Shown piece by piece: positions 38,000 through 48,550 of a DNA stretch of 64,000 nt; within the stretch, counting starts at the first letter, position 1, and every line of letters starts with the position of its first letter. Source of the DNA: Tricholomella constricta (lineage: Eukaryota > Basidiomycota > Agaricomycetes > Agaricales > Lyophyllaceae); the NCBI GenBank assembly GCA_013368375.1, contig JAACJP010000003.1, positions 930,001 through 994,000 of the forward strand, read 5' to 3'. The position numbers and the translations under genes were made by a program. The notes below the pieces were generated by a model, which had not been told where the DNA came from, made no database searches, and saw only the letters and a program-made list of their open reading frames with translations.

Positions 38000-39799
38000 A
38001 TGGCTTCACTCTCTGACCAGATCGACCGTTTGTCGCGCAACACGCGCGCCATCCGCTCAACCGCTGCCAACACCGCTGCCTCCGTCGCCGGACCCTTTAC
38101 TCGCGCCGTCCTCACTGCCCATCTCGGCGATCTCATCCGCGATATTGACCCTTCCGAGCTTGGTCTTTTCTCACTTCAGTCTCACGCTGCCCCCACTCCT
38201 GAAATTAGCCGAGCTGAGTTTACCGGCGCGACCCCGCTGCGAAAGCCTTCGTCTCGACGCGACGATGCCCCGAAAGCAAAGGAACCTGAGCCAGAGATAT
38301 ACGTAGAGGCTGCGCTCAAGTGCATCGATCGCTAGTATGTCTTCACCTCTGAAACAAAGTTTACGCGTCTTTCATCATGACGTCGACAGCTATGCAATCA
38401 GACCCATGCCGCGTGCCCACTCCCAAGCTGCGGTCATTCTGGAGCGATTGTCCCTCGTACGCGAAAACGTTCAAACTCTCACCGAGACACTCCAACAAGT
38501 CAGTCTGTTTGTCCTATTCTCGCTCGACTTGCGACGATTGATTTCAGGCTCAATCTGTCGAAGGTCCTTCCTTAAAATCTTTGATTGACGACGAAGAAAA
38601 ACGTCTCCGAAATCTCCAGGCGCGATTTGCTGAGCTCAGTGAACGCGTATGTCATTGTTTTTCCGCCAAGGTATCGCCGCTTCATTTGTAAGACAACAGA
38701 AGAAGAATGCCATGTCTGCATCGCATGCCCTGCCTGGGAAAAGGCCAGCCCAAGTGCGCTCAAAGCCGAAACCAAAGGCCCCTCCGTTATCGCCACAGGA
38801 AGACAGTATCTGGAACACGCCAGCTGCAGCAGCGCGAACCCTTCGTTTTACAGATAATCTGATGGACGAACAAGTTGATCTCGGTGACATCACGACAAAT
38901 TCATTCTCGAGCCCAATATTGCCTTCAAAAACTGGCACCGTATCACCCCTTACAGCCGCCGACGATTCCTCTATACGCACACCTACGATACCGCTCAATT
39001 TCAACGAAGAGAAGGCGATGGAAGGAGACCAGGAAGCGGAAGACGAACAATCTGGAGGCGATGGAGGCGAGGAAGAACATACAGTTGTCCTTCGAAATCC
39101 ACATGCGGCACCAGAGACACCGGAGCCCCGACCTTCCCTTCCAATGCCGCAAGCAGAAGAATCCGTTCCAGAGACTTCTTTGTCTACTCCATCAGATACA
39201 CCAAGCGCGACTCAAGCTAAAGTGAGAGTGAATAGTGAAGTTGAACGCATCACGGCGAGAATTTCTTCCTGGTCTGCATCTTTCACGGTTCGTTTATGCA
39301 TTTCACAGGCCCGGATATGGACTACCATTGGTGCCATGATGATGCCCGGCCATCCCCCCGACACCCCCGCGCGTGGGATCGGCAGTAAACCTCCTCGGGC
39401 TAAAGAGATCATGTACATTGCTTCTATGATATCTGTTTGAACTGTTAATAATACTTCGCCCTTGACAGTGCACATCTCCAATATTTATCTGCATCACCTC
39501 CTCCACTTGCTTCACCATCGGCGTCAAGCGTCTCCTCGGCATCGGCCGGATTGCCTGCTCCACCTACTTCTCAACAAATTTTAACCGCTTATCTACTCCT
39601 TTCGTTGTTATCCAGCCCTCCTCACTTCTCGCTCCCCTTGAACAAGGCCAAGGAATTGCTGGCTGCGAAAGCTAGTACCGGCGGCAGTGTGGGAGCTGTG
39701 GCCCAGGGCACAACGCGAATCTTATATGGGTGTGTAGCGAAGAGGCTTGTGAAAATCGAGAGGGGTGGAGGCGAACAGATCGTCAAGTTCGATGTTTGA
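38000..39799 (+). CDS. Probable DASH/Dam1 complex subunit Spc34
   Basis: Tentative assignment to the kinetochore-microtubule DASH ring. The start is MASLSDQIDRLSRNTRAIRS. The strongest similarity is the N-terminal GPFTRAVLTAHLGDLIRDID followed by PSELGLFSL, which matches the Spc34 pattern 'FT-nalL..-LIRD..-E..LF'. A coiled-coil-like stretch follows (ILERLSLVRENVQTLTETLQ; DEEKRLRNLQARFAELSER), then a Pro/Ser/Glu-rich linker, RIWTTIGAMMMPGH, and a C-terminal hydrophobic-basic segment (ILTAYLLLSLLSSPPHFSL; ILYGCVAKRLVKIERGG). Introns at about 38335-38388, 38499-38548 and 39412-39469 keep frame. The part around 39270-39310 may hide a very short intron. The last exon lies in a tandemly duplicated segment. 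Alternatives are another DASH subunit or an unrelated coiled-coil protein. Confidence 0.55.
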
Positions 39800-40141
39800 T
39801 AATAGGATTCGAATGCATGTATATCATGATCTACTTGCGAACTTGGCTGCTCTTGATCTTTTACCAATGCGAGATCTGATGTGCATTGCGCGTGGCAGGT
39901 GGGCCGTGGCGCGTCTTGTCTATTAACGCGCATCTTATCTAGGTGCGTATCAAAGAGGCTTGTGAATATCGAGAGGGGTGAAGGCGAACAGCTCGTCAAG
40001 TTCGATGATTGACAATGGGATTCGAATAGATTCGAATGCATGTATATCATGATCTACTTGCGAACTTGACTGCTCTTGATCTTTTTACCATAGCGAAATC
40101 TGATGTGCATTGCGCATGGCAGGTGGCGCGCCTTGTCTATT
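39712..40141. repeat. Tandem duplication covering the 3' end of the Spc34-like gene
   Basis: Two adjacent imperfect copies, 39712-39924 (213 bp) and 39925-40141 (217 bp). Copy 1 contains the last roughly 29 codons and stop of the upstream gene plus its 3' flank. Copy 2 repeats the same order with substitutions: AAGAGGCTTGTGAA, then TCGTCAAGTTCGATG, then CATGTATATCATGATCTACT, then GATGTGCATTGCGC, then the shared CTTGTCTATT end. Copy 2 has no reading frame of its own. Confidence 0.85.
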
Positions 40142-40810
40142 CACTTCTTTAAATAGCCATGGGTTCGGCTCAGTTGTCATTAGCCTTATAACCTCGATTT
40201 CCATACGGTTTAAGCTGCATGGACATATCCACCAAACAGGTGGCCCTGCCGCGTTGTCGCAGCTAACAACCTGTTATATGCTTGTTTGCTTCGTTGCGAG
40301 GGGCCCGTATTGGCCTCGTATTTCCAGGCCCAAGGGAGCATAAACGAGCTTCCACGACTCCGATCTTAGACCTTGGTAGTAACCGATTCACGATCTCGAT
40401 GTCTGCTGATCTTTAAGATAATCCCGTTCACGTGGCCACTAGACGAGTGAACTTGCGTTCGACGCTTCTTAAAAATTGCTTGAAGCCTACACTGAAGTTC
40501 CACCTCAACCTGTCGTGGCAAGAAGGCATCTTTTTTCTGAAGGATCTATGCGTATATCTCTACGATAACAACTCCACCAAGTAATGCCGATCGTGTAGCT
40601 CTGTTGGTCTCGTGTGCTGGGCTCGCAATCATCTTCCAGCGTTCCTGCTTCCATTGATGGAAGTCATTTCAAATTATCATAGGAGGAACGAAACTCCTGT
40701 ACTACTTATTGCTGGTGATCTGAGCCCTTGATGGATGGATGAACGTCTCTCGTTAAATATGGGTACCTCACTTCCGGTCGCTCTTGCAGCTTTCCCCTCC
40801 ACATATCGTG
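40142..40810. other. Intergenic region upstream of the DUF6533 gene
   Basis: No coding exon recognised. It serves as upstream sequence of the membrane-protein gene that starts at 40811. Confidence 0.5.
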
Positions 40811-42409
40811 ATGGCTTCCCCGCCACTGCCACCAGAGGCTCTCCAGCGCATAGTTGACCTCCTTTACTACTCCACGATAACGCGGTACTTAAGCGGTGAG
40901 TTAGCCAATCCCCTGTCTTGAGCGTATGACATATCTTCCAATTTCAAGCTGCGGGACTTGTCATTCTTATTTACGATCACATCCTGACACTTTCGCCTGG
41001 TGAGCAACTCGCATTGCACTTCCTACGTCCTCGTGATTCTGATCCTGTACACTGACCCCAGAAATCACTTTGATTTGGCGGGCGCCGCCGTCTTTTTCAA
41101 AATATGTTTTCCTTCTGAATCGGTACCTTGTACTCGCAGCCCTGCTTCTTATCGCGTATGGTAAGTTGGTGTGTAGATCATGGAAAATGAGCCACGATTG
41201 ATCGCTGTTCTCTAGAGATGAATGGATATTCAGTCTCTCATCTGACTGACCAAGTACGTTTTCGTTTGTCAACCATGACCGATAGCTTATGGCTGTGACC
41301 GTTTCAGGAGTATATCGAATCATTTTCTATCATCTCAAGGCGATTGACTTTGAACCAAGGTGCCGATACGTAATTGGTGCTGTAGCGATCATGTCGGTAG
41401 TTTCAGTTGGCATGGCCAATGTCCTTGTTCTCTTGCACATCGTCAGGTTATGGGACGGAAATCGGGTCAGTCTCTATTTACTTCTGGCAGTAGCTCACAA
41501 TTAATAAACTCTGTTGGTAGACCGTTACAGCTTTTATGGCTGGTGGATTCCTCATTAGCTTTGGCGCTACCTTCACATTGATGAGTTTGGCGCTTTCGCG
41601 GCTCTGGGGTAGATTCACCATATTTTCTGATAGCGCTTGCTTGTCCTCATGCTTGCTTTTTATTTTTGAATAGGTGATATCTCGTTTTCCCCAATCCTGT
41701 CAATGTGTGTAGTGTCGAGGACATCTCCGTTGTTGGTGGCAGTCTGGTCGTCACCGGTGTGTAAATATTTATTATGCTCCTTGTCTCCTTCCATGACGTC
41801 TTTCATCGTGCACATCAGGCTCTTTTTGAGATTTTTGTCCTGACTTCCACCGCATGGAACGCATTTTCGCGCCCACGGGACGCTCAACTTCCTCTCACTC
41901 GCGCTCTCCACCGCGACGGTCTGACCTTTTTTGTGGTAAGTAATCAAATAACTTGTCGTCTCGAGAGCTGAATTTGCAACGTTTTTAGGCCTTGACTATT
42001 CTTCGCATGGTAAATCTTGGACTATCAACGACATTTCGTCCCGAATTGGTCCTGCTGGCGGTGTTGTAAGCCAGCTTTCTTAGTTGGTGTGGATCGGAAC
42101 GCTGACTTCTCGTTTAGCCTTGTCTGGTCCATGACAACAATGATTTTGAATCGGTCCCTTCTGCGCATGAAGCGCGCAGGATTGCTGGATGAGTTGCAGG
42201 ACGAAATGGAACACGATGTGCCTGACCCTAGGACTCAGTCACCGTTCGCAGCGCGGCCGAGGCTTCAAGCCGACGCGCTACTCGAACAGCCTGATTTTGA
42301 AATGTATGAGCTGGACAAGGAGCATCCTGGTAAAGCGGATTCAGAACGCTCGAAGATTGGTGCGAAGTCGCGTACGTCCCTCCAACTCCAATGTAAAGCT
42401 TTTGTCTGA
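40811..42409 (+). CDS. DUF6533 seven-span membrane protein
   Basis: Integral membrane protein of a family greatly expanded in Agaricomycetes and without a known ligand. The start is MASPPLPPEALQRIVDLL. The signature AAGLVILIYDHILTLSPEI, then TLIWRAPPSF, forms the DUF6533 block at the N-terminus. About seven hydrophobic helices follow: YVFLLNRYLVLAALLLIAY; YVIGAVAIMSVVSVGMANVL; FMAGGFLISFGATFTLMSL; LFEIFVLTSTAWNAF; GLTFFVALTILRMVNLGL; and LVLLAVFLVWSMTTMILN. The cytosolic tail is hydrophilic and acidic and ends in QLQCKAFV. Short introns interrupt nearly every helix. The frame is kept at every join I followed, for example the acceptor CTCAAG before AIDFEPRCRY. Inference: a receptor-like or sensor role; not shown. 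Confidence 0.8.
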
Positions 42410-42696
42410 CCTGTGGCTGGATCAGCTTGGTACACTGTGAATTGGTGATATATATTCGTGCTGTGCACCTGCTTCAGTGTATTTTGAATCCGCATCCCAG
42501 GTCTATTTATTGTCATTATATTCGTTTTAGTGTTGTACTTGGATACTAGTGCGGTGTATTTTGGATCACGGCCTTGCTGCATGTATACTAAAAGTCGTGG
42601 ACTGGACTCCTTTATCTTGAGTGCAGCAGACGGAGATTTTTATTAAAACAACATAATCAATATAGTTTAGCAAAGACAGGATATATTCGACTTCCT

Positions 42697-44007
42697 CTAG
42701 TTAACAATCCCAATACAAATATTAAGCCAACCGTCTGCACCTGCCATGCAGGCACCAAGCCAGGCCATCTCGGCTTCTGAAGGCGACCGCACGCCCTGAA
42801 TCAGGGCATAAGCTAATTCAGGATCGTGGGTTTCAGGGTTGTTGAGATTGTCATGGGTTGGCGTCGATGGGCAAGAGCGTGGTGGGAAAAGGAGAGGTAT
42901 ATGGGCGGTAAGGAAGTGTGCGAGGGTATTTGGGGATCCTGAAAGTGTTTGTCAGTCCAAAATTTACATATGAAGCGAGATCTTCGTGAATAAGAGCCCA
43001 AAAGGACTCAGAGTCACTACGAAGACGCGATGCTTACCGTCTTCCAATAGTGGCGGCACTAAATCTTGAAGAACTGGCCCATCCGGAAGATATATTCTCA
43101 CTGGTACGCTGCGGACATTGTATGCACCATCTCGTTCAGCCGGCCCTGCAGGATCTGCAGAAGGGGGACGATTGTGCAAGGAAACTGAGGCCGATGGCAC
43201 GGGTGATTGAGGACGAGCAGATCCGGCGGTCGGTGTGACCTTTGACGCGACGCGCCAGTAATGATCGAAATTATCTGAGGGCAACACAGCTGAATGAAGT
43301 CGGGAAGGGAGAAGGCGGCACAACGTACGATCTCTAATCCCCTCCCATATCCCATCTTGATCCGCCTTTCTTAAACCTGTCATCCGTTTCGTGTTTCCCC
43401 AACGTATGAAGTCTGCCTCCTTCAATTGACCCATGAACGCCAGCTTGCATGCTTCCGTACTGGGAGACTGCAGAAGCTTTTCTGTCGGAGGAGACGCAAG
43501 ATGGAGCACAAGGCGCATCGGAGAGGGTGTAGGATGTAATTGAGACGACGAAGGCCGAATGGACGTCGATATGCTGTGGCTGTCGTAAATTAACCCAATT
43601 GGCCAATGCCTATCGTAGGACTTCATAAGAATCGTACGCATGAAAAACTCAACATAAATAAAACCTCACCATTTCAGTAACGCTCCCTCGGCACTCTCGA
43701 ACCACCAGTCCTCCTCCTTGAGAACTCTGGCGGCAGCTTCGTCAAAGACCACATCCATCAAAAACCGGCGGATTTCTGGCATCAAGAGCGGGAGATAGCT
43801 AACACGAGGAGCTTGAACATAGTAGCATTCGAGACCACGATCTGAGTTTGCAGGAAGCTCCTTAGGGTCAACGCGAATTTCTAACGGAACAGTGCCTTCC
43901 CAGGTCAGGCGGCGGAATAGAGTGGTGTGGTAGTCAGTGACGCGCTCCTTGGTCGAAGCAGCTCCGGCTGGGCCTGGGACATGGCGAGTTGTGCCATACG
44001 TTGACAT
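42697..44007 (-). CDS. ATG5: Autophagy protein 5 (Atg12 acceptor)
   Basis: Atg5 is covalently joined to Atg12 and with Atg16 forms the E3-like complex that lipidates Atg8 on the phagophore. The N-terminal ubiquitin-like fold is visible as FRRLTWEGTVPLEIRVDP, APRVSYLPLLMPEIRRFL and WFESAEGALLKW, followed by HWPIGLIYDS. The helical middle carries CKLAFMGQLKEADFIRWGN; its lysine (LKEAD) is the expected Atg12 attachment site. The second ubiquitin-like fold is VRSVPVRIYLPDGPVLQDL and continues across an intron to GSPNTLAHFLTAHIPLLFP. A roughly 60-residue tail ends in NICIGIVN. The first in-frame ATG is at 44007 (MSTYGTTRHVPG). The frame upstream has only a GTG. The gene converges on the DUF6533 gene. 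Confidence 0.92.
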
Positions 44008-45125
44008 CAGTTGAGAGCAAGAAAACAAGATGGCCAAAGTCAAATGCACAGCACGTGGACCCTTTTGGTTTTGCCACCATCTCCGCTATTCTCTGACCCA
44101 TCTTGCCGCTGGGCTGTGTTATTATTCTGGCAAACAGGCCATGTATCTTTTACTGAGACAATCATCATGGATTTCTGCCCAGTGGTCACAAGATGTGTCC
44201 GTGGTCTTTGGTGCTTCGTTTCCCAAATGTCAGGCCTGGGGAGCCTCTGCCTGACATGAGTGCTCGCTTTCCCAGTTTCGCCTGCTCTGGGTGCCTTATA
44301 TCCAGCCTTCGCTAATGTCAAGGCGTTCTGGGGTGCCGTTGGTAGACAACGACCCCAAATGCTCGACATCATGTTGACATTGAAATTTATCCGTTGCTTC
44401 CAGAAACCTACCAAGTCTGCACGCATGTCCTGTCAACGATTATGATTCCTGGATAGATCTACAGCGATATGTCGGTGTGAGATACTCTATGGTATCTACC
44501 ACAAGCATCGGCGGCAATTTCATAAGTACGGCCCCAGACATGGGCCGAAGGTGAGGGTCAAAGCACAGTAACACTTTCCAAGTTTGCTCAATTGCATATG
44601 CAGGGAATTCTAGACAGATACCGACCAGACTAGGACCCAGTTCCTATTCGTGGAGACGGAAGTCTTCCACAGAGGCAGGGCAACTGACCTGATACCGAAG
44701 TCGCGGAAGTCCAATGGACCTTGTAAAGCACGGTCTCTCTAGAAGCAATCTTACTCCCGAATACCCCGAGTAGAGGAAATACTTCTCCAAGTGATCTTCC
44801 GCAGACGTGTGTTGACCTCCGTGCCTTGTGAAGTTCCATCTACCGCCCGGTACTTGTAAGCCTGGCGCCCCAGTCTTAAGTACGCGCGCGGACTCTTAAC
44901 TTTCACGTGACCTTCAAACCTTATCTTATCAACTGACACGTACCATGTATGGACATTGAACCTTAATCTAGAACTAGATCATCGTACCGTAAACTCGTCC
45001 TGTATCTCCTCACGTTCCCGAGAATACACCATGGTCCTGTTAACCTGTGGGACCGCAACCCAGTGAGCCTAATCAATGACAGGCTTTCAGTACTTATGTC
45101 ACCTTATCCACCTTCTTGGACCACA
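44008..45125. other. Intergenic region upstream of the Gypsy insertion
   Basis: No gene recognised in 1.1 kb; the longest open frames lack any family signature. It was contiguous with the sequence after 56106 before the retrotransposon arrived. Confidence 0.5.
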
Positions 45126-45130
45126 GAGAC

Positions 45131-45351
45131 TGTAAGGACGCACACTATCTTATCTAATCTTGGTTATCTAATCGTATCTTATCGAGACGATTACGCTATT
45201 GTTTGGCAACACCTTCTGGTGTTGCCTATTTAATTCATTACATTAATTAAGTATAAACAACCTTGTACACCTATACGTAGCAATCGACAGACTTGTCAAG
45301 CTTACGTCTAGTGTGAACACCAAGGTCCCCAAATTCTGTAACCCCGTTACA
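45131..45351 (+). repeat. 5' LTR of the Gypsy element (221 bp)
   Basis: Starts TGTAAGGACG and ends CCCCGTTACA. It contains a perfect 9-bp hairpin (45205-45213 with 45218-45226). It is identical to the 3' copy. It should hold the promoter and polyadenylation signals; no clear TATA box is named. Confidence 0.95.
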
Positions 45352-45460
45352 TTTTTTTAAGCTACCTTGCTTTCTATTGCTGCGTACCCACGACGTTACG
45401 CAGACCCACATTCCATTTAGAACACCCATCATCAAAAAGAACCAACGAGACCAAGACCCG

Positions 45461-48400
45461 ATGACAACAACTCCCACATCCGGAAAGAGCCGAACTCCGG
45501 TCCTCGAGGATGCGCTTACAGCGCATCCTCCATCACAACTTCCACTGCAACCAGTGGAAGTTGGATCAGTCGCTGGTGGACAAAGTTCACCAGCGCAGAA
45601 TACACTAGGAGTAGAATCGGAGGAACTTTGGCCAATAGCAAGCACCAATGTGCCTGGGAGCTTGGCCGACGAATTGGCCAGGTCACATCGACCTGGCCCC
45701 ACGGCGGGAAGCAGATGGCCAGACAGCCGTCTGTCAAATAGAGCGTTCGGGGCGTCCACCCTGAGCATAATCAAGATGGAGTCGGACGAAGACGACTTGT
45801 CCGACCCCGAGGCTAATGAAGAAGAGGCCAGCGAAAGGGAACTGCTTGCGCTTCAAGTGAAGCAATTCTGGGACACCACCGATGTGGTTAGCGAGCATCG
45901 GCGAAGGCGACTGGAGGAACGAGCGGATAGGCTCGTTCTGCGATCTACCGGAGCACAATCCGTTGGAGAAATGGTCGCACAAGCATATGCCGACCGATAC
46001 TTGGAAGCGCTGTCCGTAGTAGTTACGGAATACAGGAAGAAGTACCCTAAGGGAACTTCGAATTCAGCAGTCAGCTCGATCGCTGGGACGCCTGTACCTA
46101 AGAAAGCCTCGTTAAACAAAGGGAAAGGTCGTTGGGATGACCTCTTCACTCCTCAAGCAGTGGCTGCCGGATCGAACCAGCCTCTTGATGAGGCTGCCAT
46201 GGCAGTATCGGCGCTGCATCAAGCGCGACAGTTAGGAGAATCTGACGACGATTATCGTCGTCGGTCTGCGGCAGCGAAGCGCGAGAGAATGACTCGTGAA
46301 GAGCATCTTGCGCAACCACAGGGATCCAAATGGGCCCCTGTTAGTGAGTCTACGTTAGACCCACCCACGGAACGTAAGTATACAACCACGCAAGCAGCTG
46401 GCGACGAAAGCGCGCCAGCTATTCAAGTACCTATGGATGCGAAGGATGGCCGTGTTCCATTAGCGAAAGATTGGAACAACCGAGTCGCATATCAGCGTTT
46501 GAGAAACGCTGATTTATCACGGAGCAAGTTCACGAATTATGATGATCAAGGAGTCGTCTTCGAAGGACATATGCCCGTAGATGAGATGGCGAGGCAATGG
46601 GCCTCGCAAACTCAAGGTTCGGATGGTGGACTGGGAAATGGGGCCGTCGGAAAACATAATACGACGGCGACGGCTAACGGCCGTCAAGACATGCGGGTTC
46701 GTATAAGTGAACCCACTTCACACGCTCAGCCTCGATTTCAAAGTCGAGGCTACTCAATGCCTGACCCGATTCGCAGGAGTCAATCAATTGCGGACGGAAT
46801 ATATGCTGCTGGAGAGCAGCATAAAACTAAGATGCACGAACGGTTGCATCAACTGATACACGAGCGACTGGCTGTACGCCTATCGCTCCCTGATGGTATG
46901 AAATCTCGCCGTGCGGACGCAAAGTCCGTAGGAACTTATAGTGGAAGCGCCAAGTTTGGCGAATTGGAAGAATGGCTAGCCAGCCTTGTCGTGATGCTAG
47001 CCGTGAGCCAGTTTGGAGGAGCAGAACGCGACCAAGAGCGCGTTCTGATAACATCTGAGTTCCTTGATGGTGAAGCTCGGAAATGGTACAATCGCCATGT
47101 TATCCATGTGAACCGCGAAAAGCAGTCCTGGACGTTTGAAGACGTCATACTAGGGCTGTACGATCGGTTCGTGCTGCCTTCAACCATGCAGGATGCTCGT
47201 AACGACTTTAACGCCGTTACCTATTCGGCGAGCAAAGGCATACAAGGTCTGTATGACGACCTTGTGGATCATGCTATGAACATGGCAGCAAGAACGGATG
47301 ATTGGACGTTCCTGGAGAAATTTCTCAAAACACTTCCGCGCGATATGCGGAAGGCATTATTCGATGACGGGCTATCACCCGAAATCAATACAGCCCAAGA
47401 GTTCCTAGCGGTGGGCCTAGCACTTCAAGCCACCCAGAAAACGGCTGATTACTTTGAGCGGACCATAACCGCTCAGCGAAGTCAACCGAGCCAAATGCGG
47501 AAACCAGATGGGGGGCGAGTAAACGCTCCACACAATACTTTCAACAGGCCTCGACGGGTGTATGGCGCAGTAAATGAAAAGCCATATGTCAAGCCAGCGT
47601 ATCAGGATCAACCTGGACGTGGAGAGCAAAAGCCCCACGTCGAAAAACCAGCGATGAAGACAGGAGATCGTCCGCGTTACGATCAACCTAAAAACCACGA
47701 TCATCACAACCATCCTCCGGGGGAAGTGTGCTTTAATTGTGGAAAACTAGGGCATTTTGCAAAAGATTGCAAACAGCCCAAGAAACAGCGAGCGTTCCTA
47801 AGGGCCGCACGTACAGCGGCACATGACGCGGCAAGTGAGGCGGACGATGAAGACACGTCTCCTGAGGACCCGGACGGACGAGACAATGGACGCCCTGATA
47901 CAGAGGCGGACAATGAAGACGAAGGCGATGAGTTCGTAGACATGGAGGTCTACGAAAATGAATACTATGCTCGGGACGATGAGACCGAGCGTATGTTTGC
48001 AATGACAGAAGTAATTGCGTCAGAAGAACGCAATGATAAACCACCAGTTCGCAAAGTTAAAGTGCGGACGGGGAGGGACAAAATTGCTCGTCCCGTAGTT
48101 CCGATAAAGGACAAGGAGTGCCTTGTCACCTACATTAACGTAGGTGGACATGAGGCTTGGACCCTTTGGGATTCCGGGAGTACAACTACCGGACTTACGC
48201 CGTCATTCGCTCAAGTGGCCGATATTCGAGTATTTCCGCTGGAGGATCCATTAATCCTCCAGCTCGGGACTAAAGGAAGTAGGGCCACAGTAAACTTTGG
48301 TACGACGGTGGAAGCCGCTCTGCCAGGGTTTAAAGGCAAGGTTTACATGGACCTTGCTAACTTTGATCGATACGACGTGATTATAGGCACGCCGTTTATG

Positions 48401-48541
48401 CGCGCAAATAACGTCGTGCTGGACTTTAACCGTGACGAAGTGGTCGTCAATGGAGTCGCTATACCAGCGACTAAGGTAAAAATGGAGGATACCGATGGCC
48501 GAGCTAGACGCCATCGGTCATTGGAGAAACGAAGAGAATGA
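45461..48541 (+). CDS. Gag-protease polyprotein of the Gypsy element, 1026 aa
   Basis: The first in-frame ATG is at 45461 (MTTTPTSGKSRTPVLEDA). The frame is open further upstream without an ATG. The N-terminal 430 residues are acidic or low-complexity. The capsid-like helical part is LEEWLASLVVMLAVSQFGG through LLTSEFLDGEARKWYNRHV-type motifs (about 46960-47460). The nucleocapsid zinc knuckle is CFNCGKLGHFAKDC (near 47730). An acidic linker precedes the aspartic protease, whose active site is LWDSGSTTTGL (near 48165) with the flap-side IIGTPFMRANNVVLDF. The frame ends in a single TGA (48539-48541) followed by CTA, and pol continues in the same frame. The protein therefore ends after protease unless the stop is read through. 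Confidence 0.92.
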   Translation: MTTTPTSGKSRTPVLEDALTAHPPSQLPLQPVEVGSVAGGQSSPAQNTLGVESEELWPIASTNVPGSLADELARSHRPGPTAGSRWPDSRLSNRAFGASTLSIIKMESDEDDLSDPEANEEEASERELLALQVKQFWDTTDVVSEHRRRRLEERADRLVLRSTGAQSVGEMVAQAYADRYLEALSVVVTEYRKKYPKGTSNSAVSSIAGTPVPKKASLNKGKGRWDDLFTPQAVAAGSNQPLDEAAMAVSALHQARQLGESDDDYRRRSAAAKRERMTREEHLAQPQGSKWAPVSESTLDPPTERKYTTTQAAGDESAPAIQVPMDAKDGRVPLAKDWNNRVAYQRLRNADLSRSKFTNYDDQGVVFEGHMPVDEMARQWASQTQGSDGGLGNGAVGKHNTTATANGRQDMRVRISEPTSHAQPRFQSRGYSMPDPIRRSQSIADGIYAAGEQHKTKMHERLHQLIHERLAVRLSLPDGMKSRRADAKSVGTYSGSAKFGELEEWLASLVVMLAVSQFGGAERDQERVLITSEFLDGEARKWYNRHVIHVNREKQSWTFEDVILGLYDRFVLPSTMQDARNDFNAVTYSASKGIQGLYDDLVDHAMNMAARTDDWTFLEKFLKTLPRDMRKALFDDGLSPEINTAQEFLAVGLALQATQKTADYFERTITAQRSQPSQMRKPDGGRVNAPHNTFNRPRRVYGAVNEKPYVKPAYQDQPGRGEQKPHVEKPAMKTGDRPRYDQPKNHDHHNHPPGEVCFNCGKLGHFAKDCKQPKKQRAFLRAARTAAHDAASEADDEDTSPEDPDGRDNGRPDTEADNEDEGDEFVDMEVYENEYYARDDETERMFAMTEVIASEERNDKPPVRKVKVRTGRDKIARPVVPIKDKECLVTYINVGGHEAWTLWDSGSTTTGLTPSFAQVADIRVFPLEDPLILQLGTKGSRATVNFGTTVEAALPGFKGKVYMDLANFDRYDVIIGTPFMRANNVVLDFNRDEVVVNGVAIPATKVKMEDTDGRARRHRSLEKRRE

Positions 48542-48550
48542 CTAAAAGTA
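48536..48550 (+). promoter_or_regulatory. Candidate programmed stop-codon read-through site (UGA CUA)
   Basis: GAA TGA CTA AAA: the gag-protease stop is UGA followed directly by CUA. From 48542 the same frame stays open through pol with no further stop. UGA CUA is an established leaky context in alphaviruses, in metazoan genes and in fungal peroxisomal isoforms. A 7-bp perfect hairpin (GGTAGGC/GCCTACC, about 48584-48606) lies just downstream. Confidence 0.75.
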
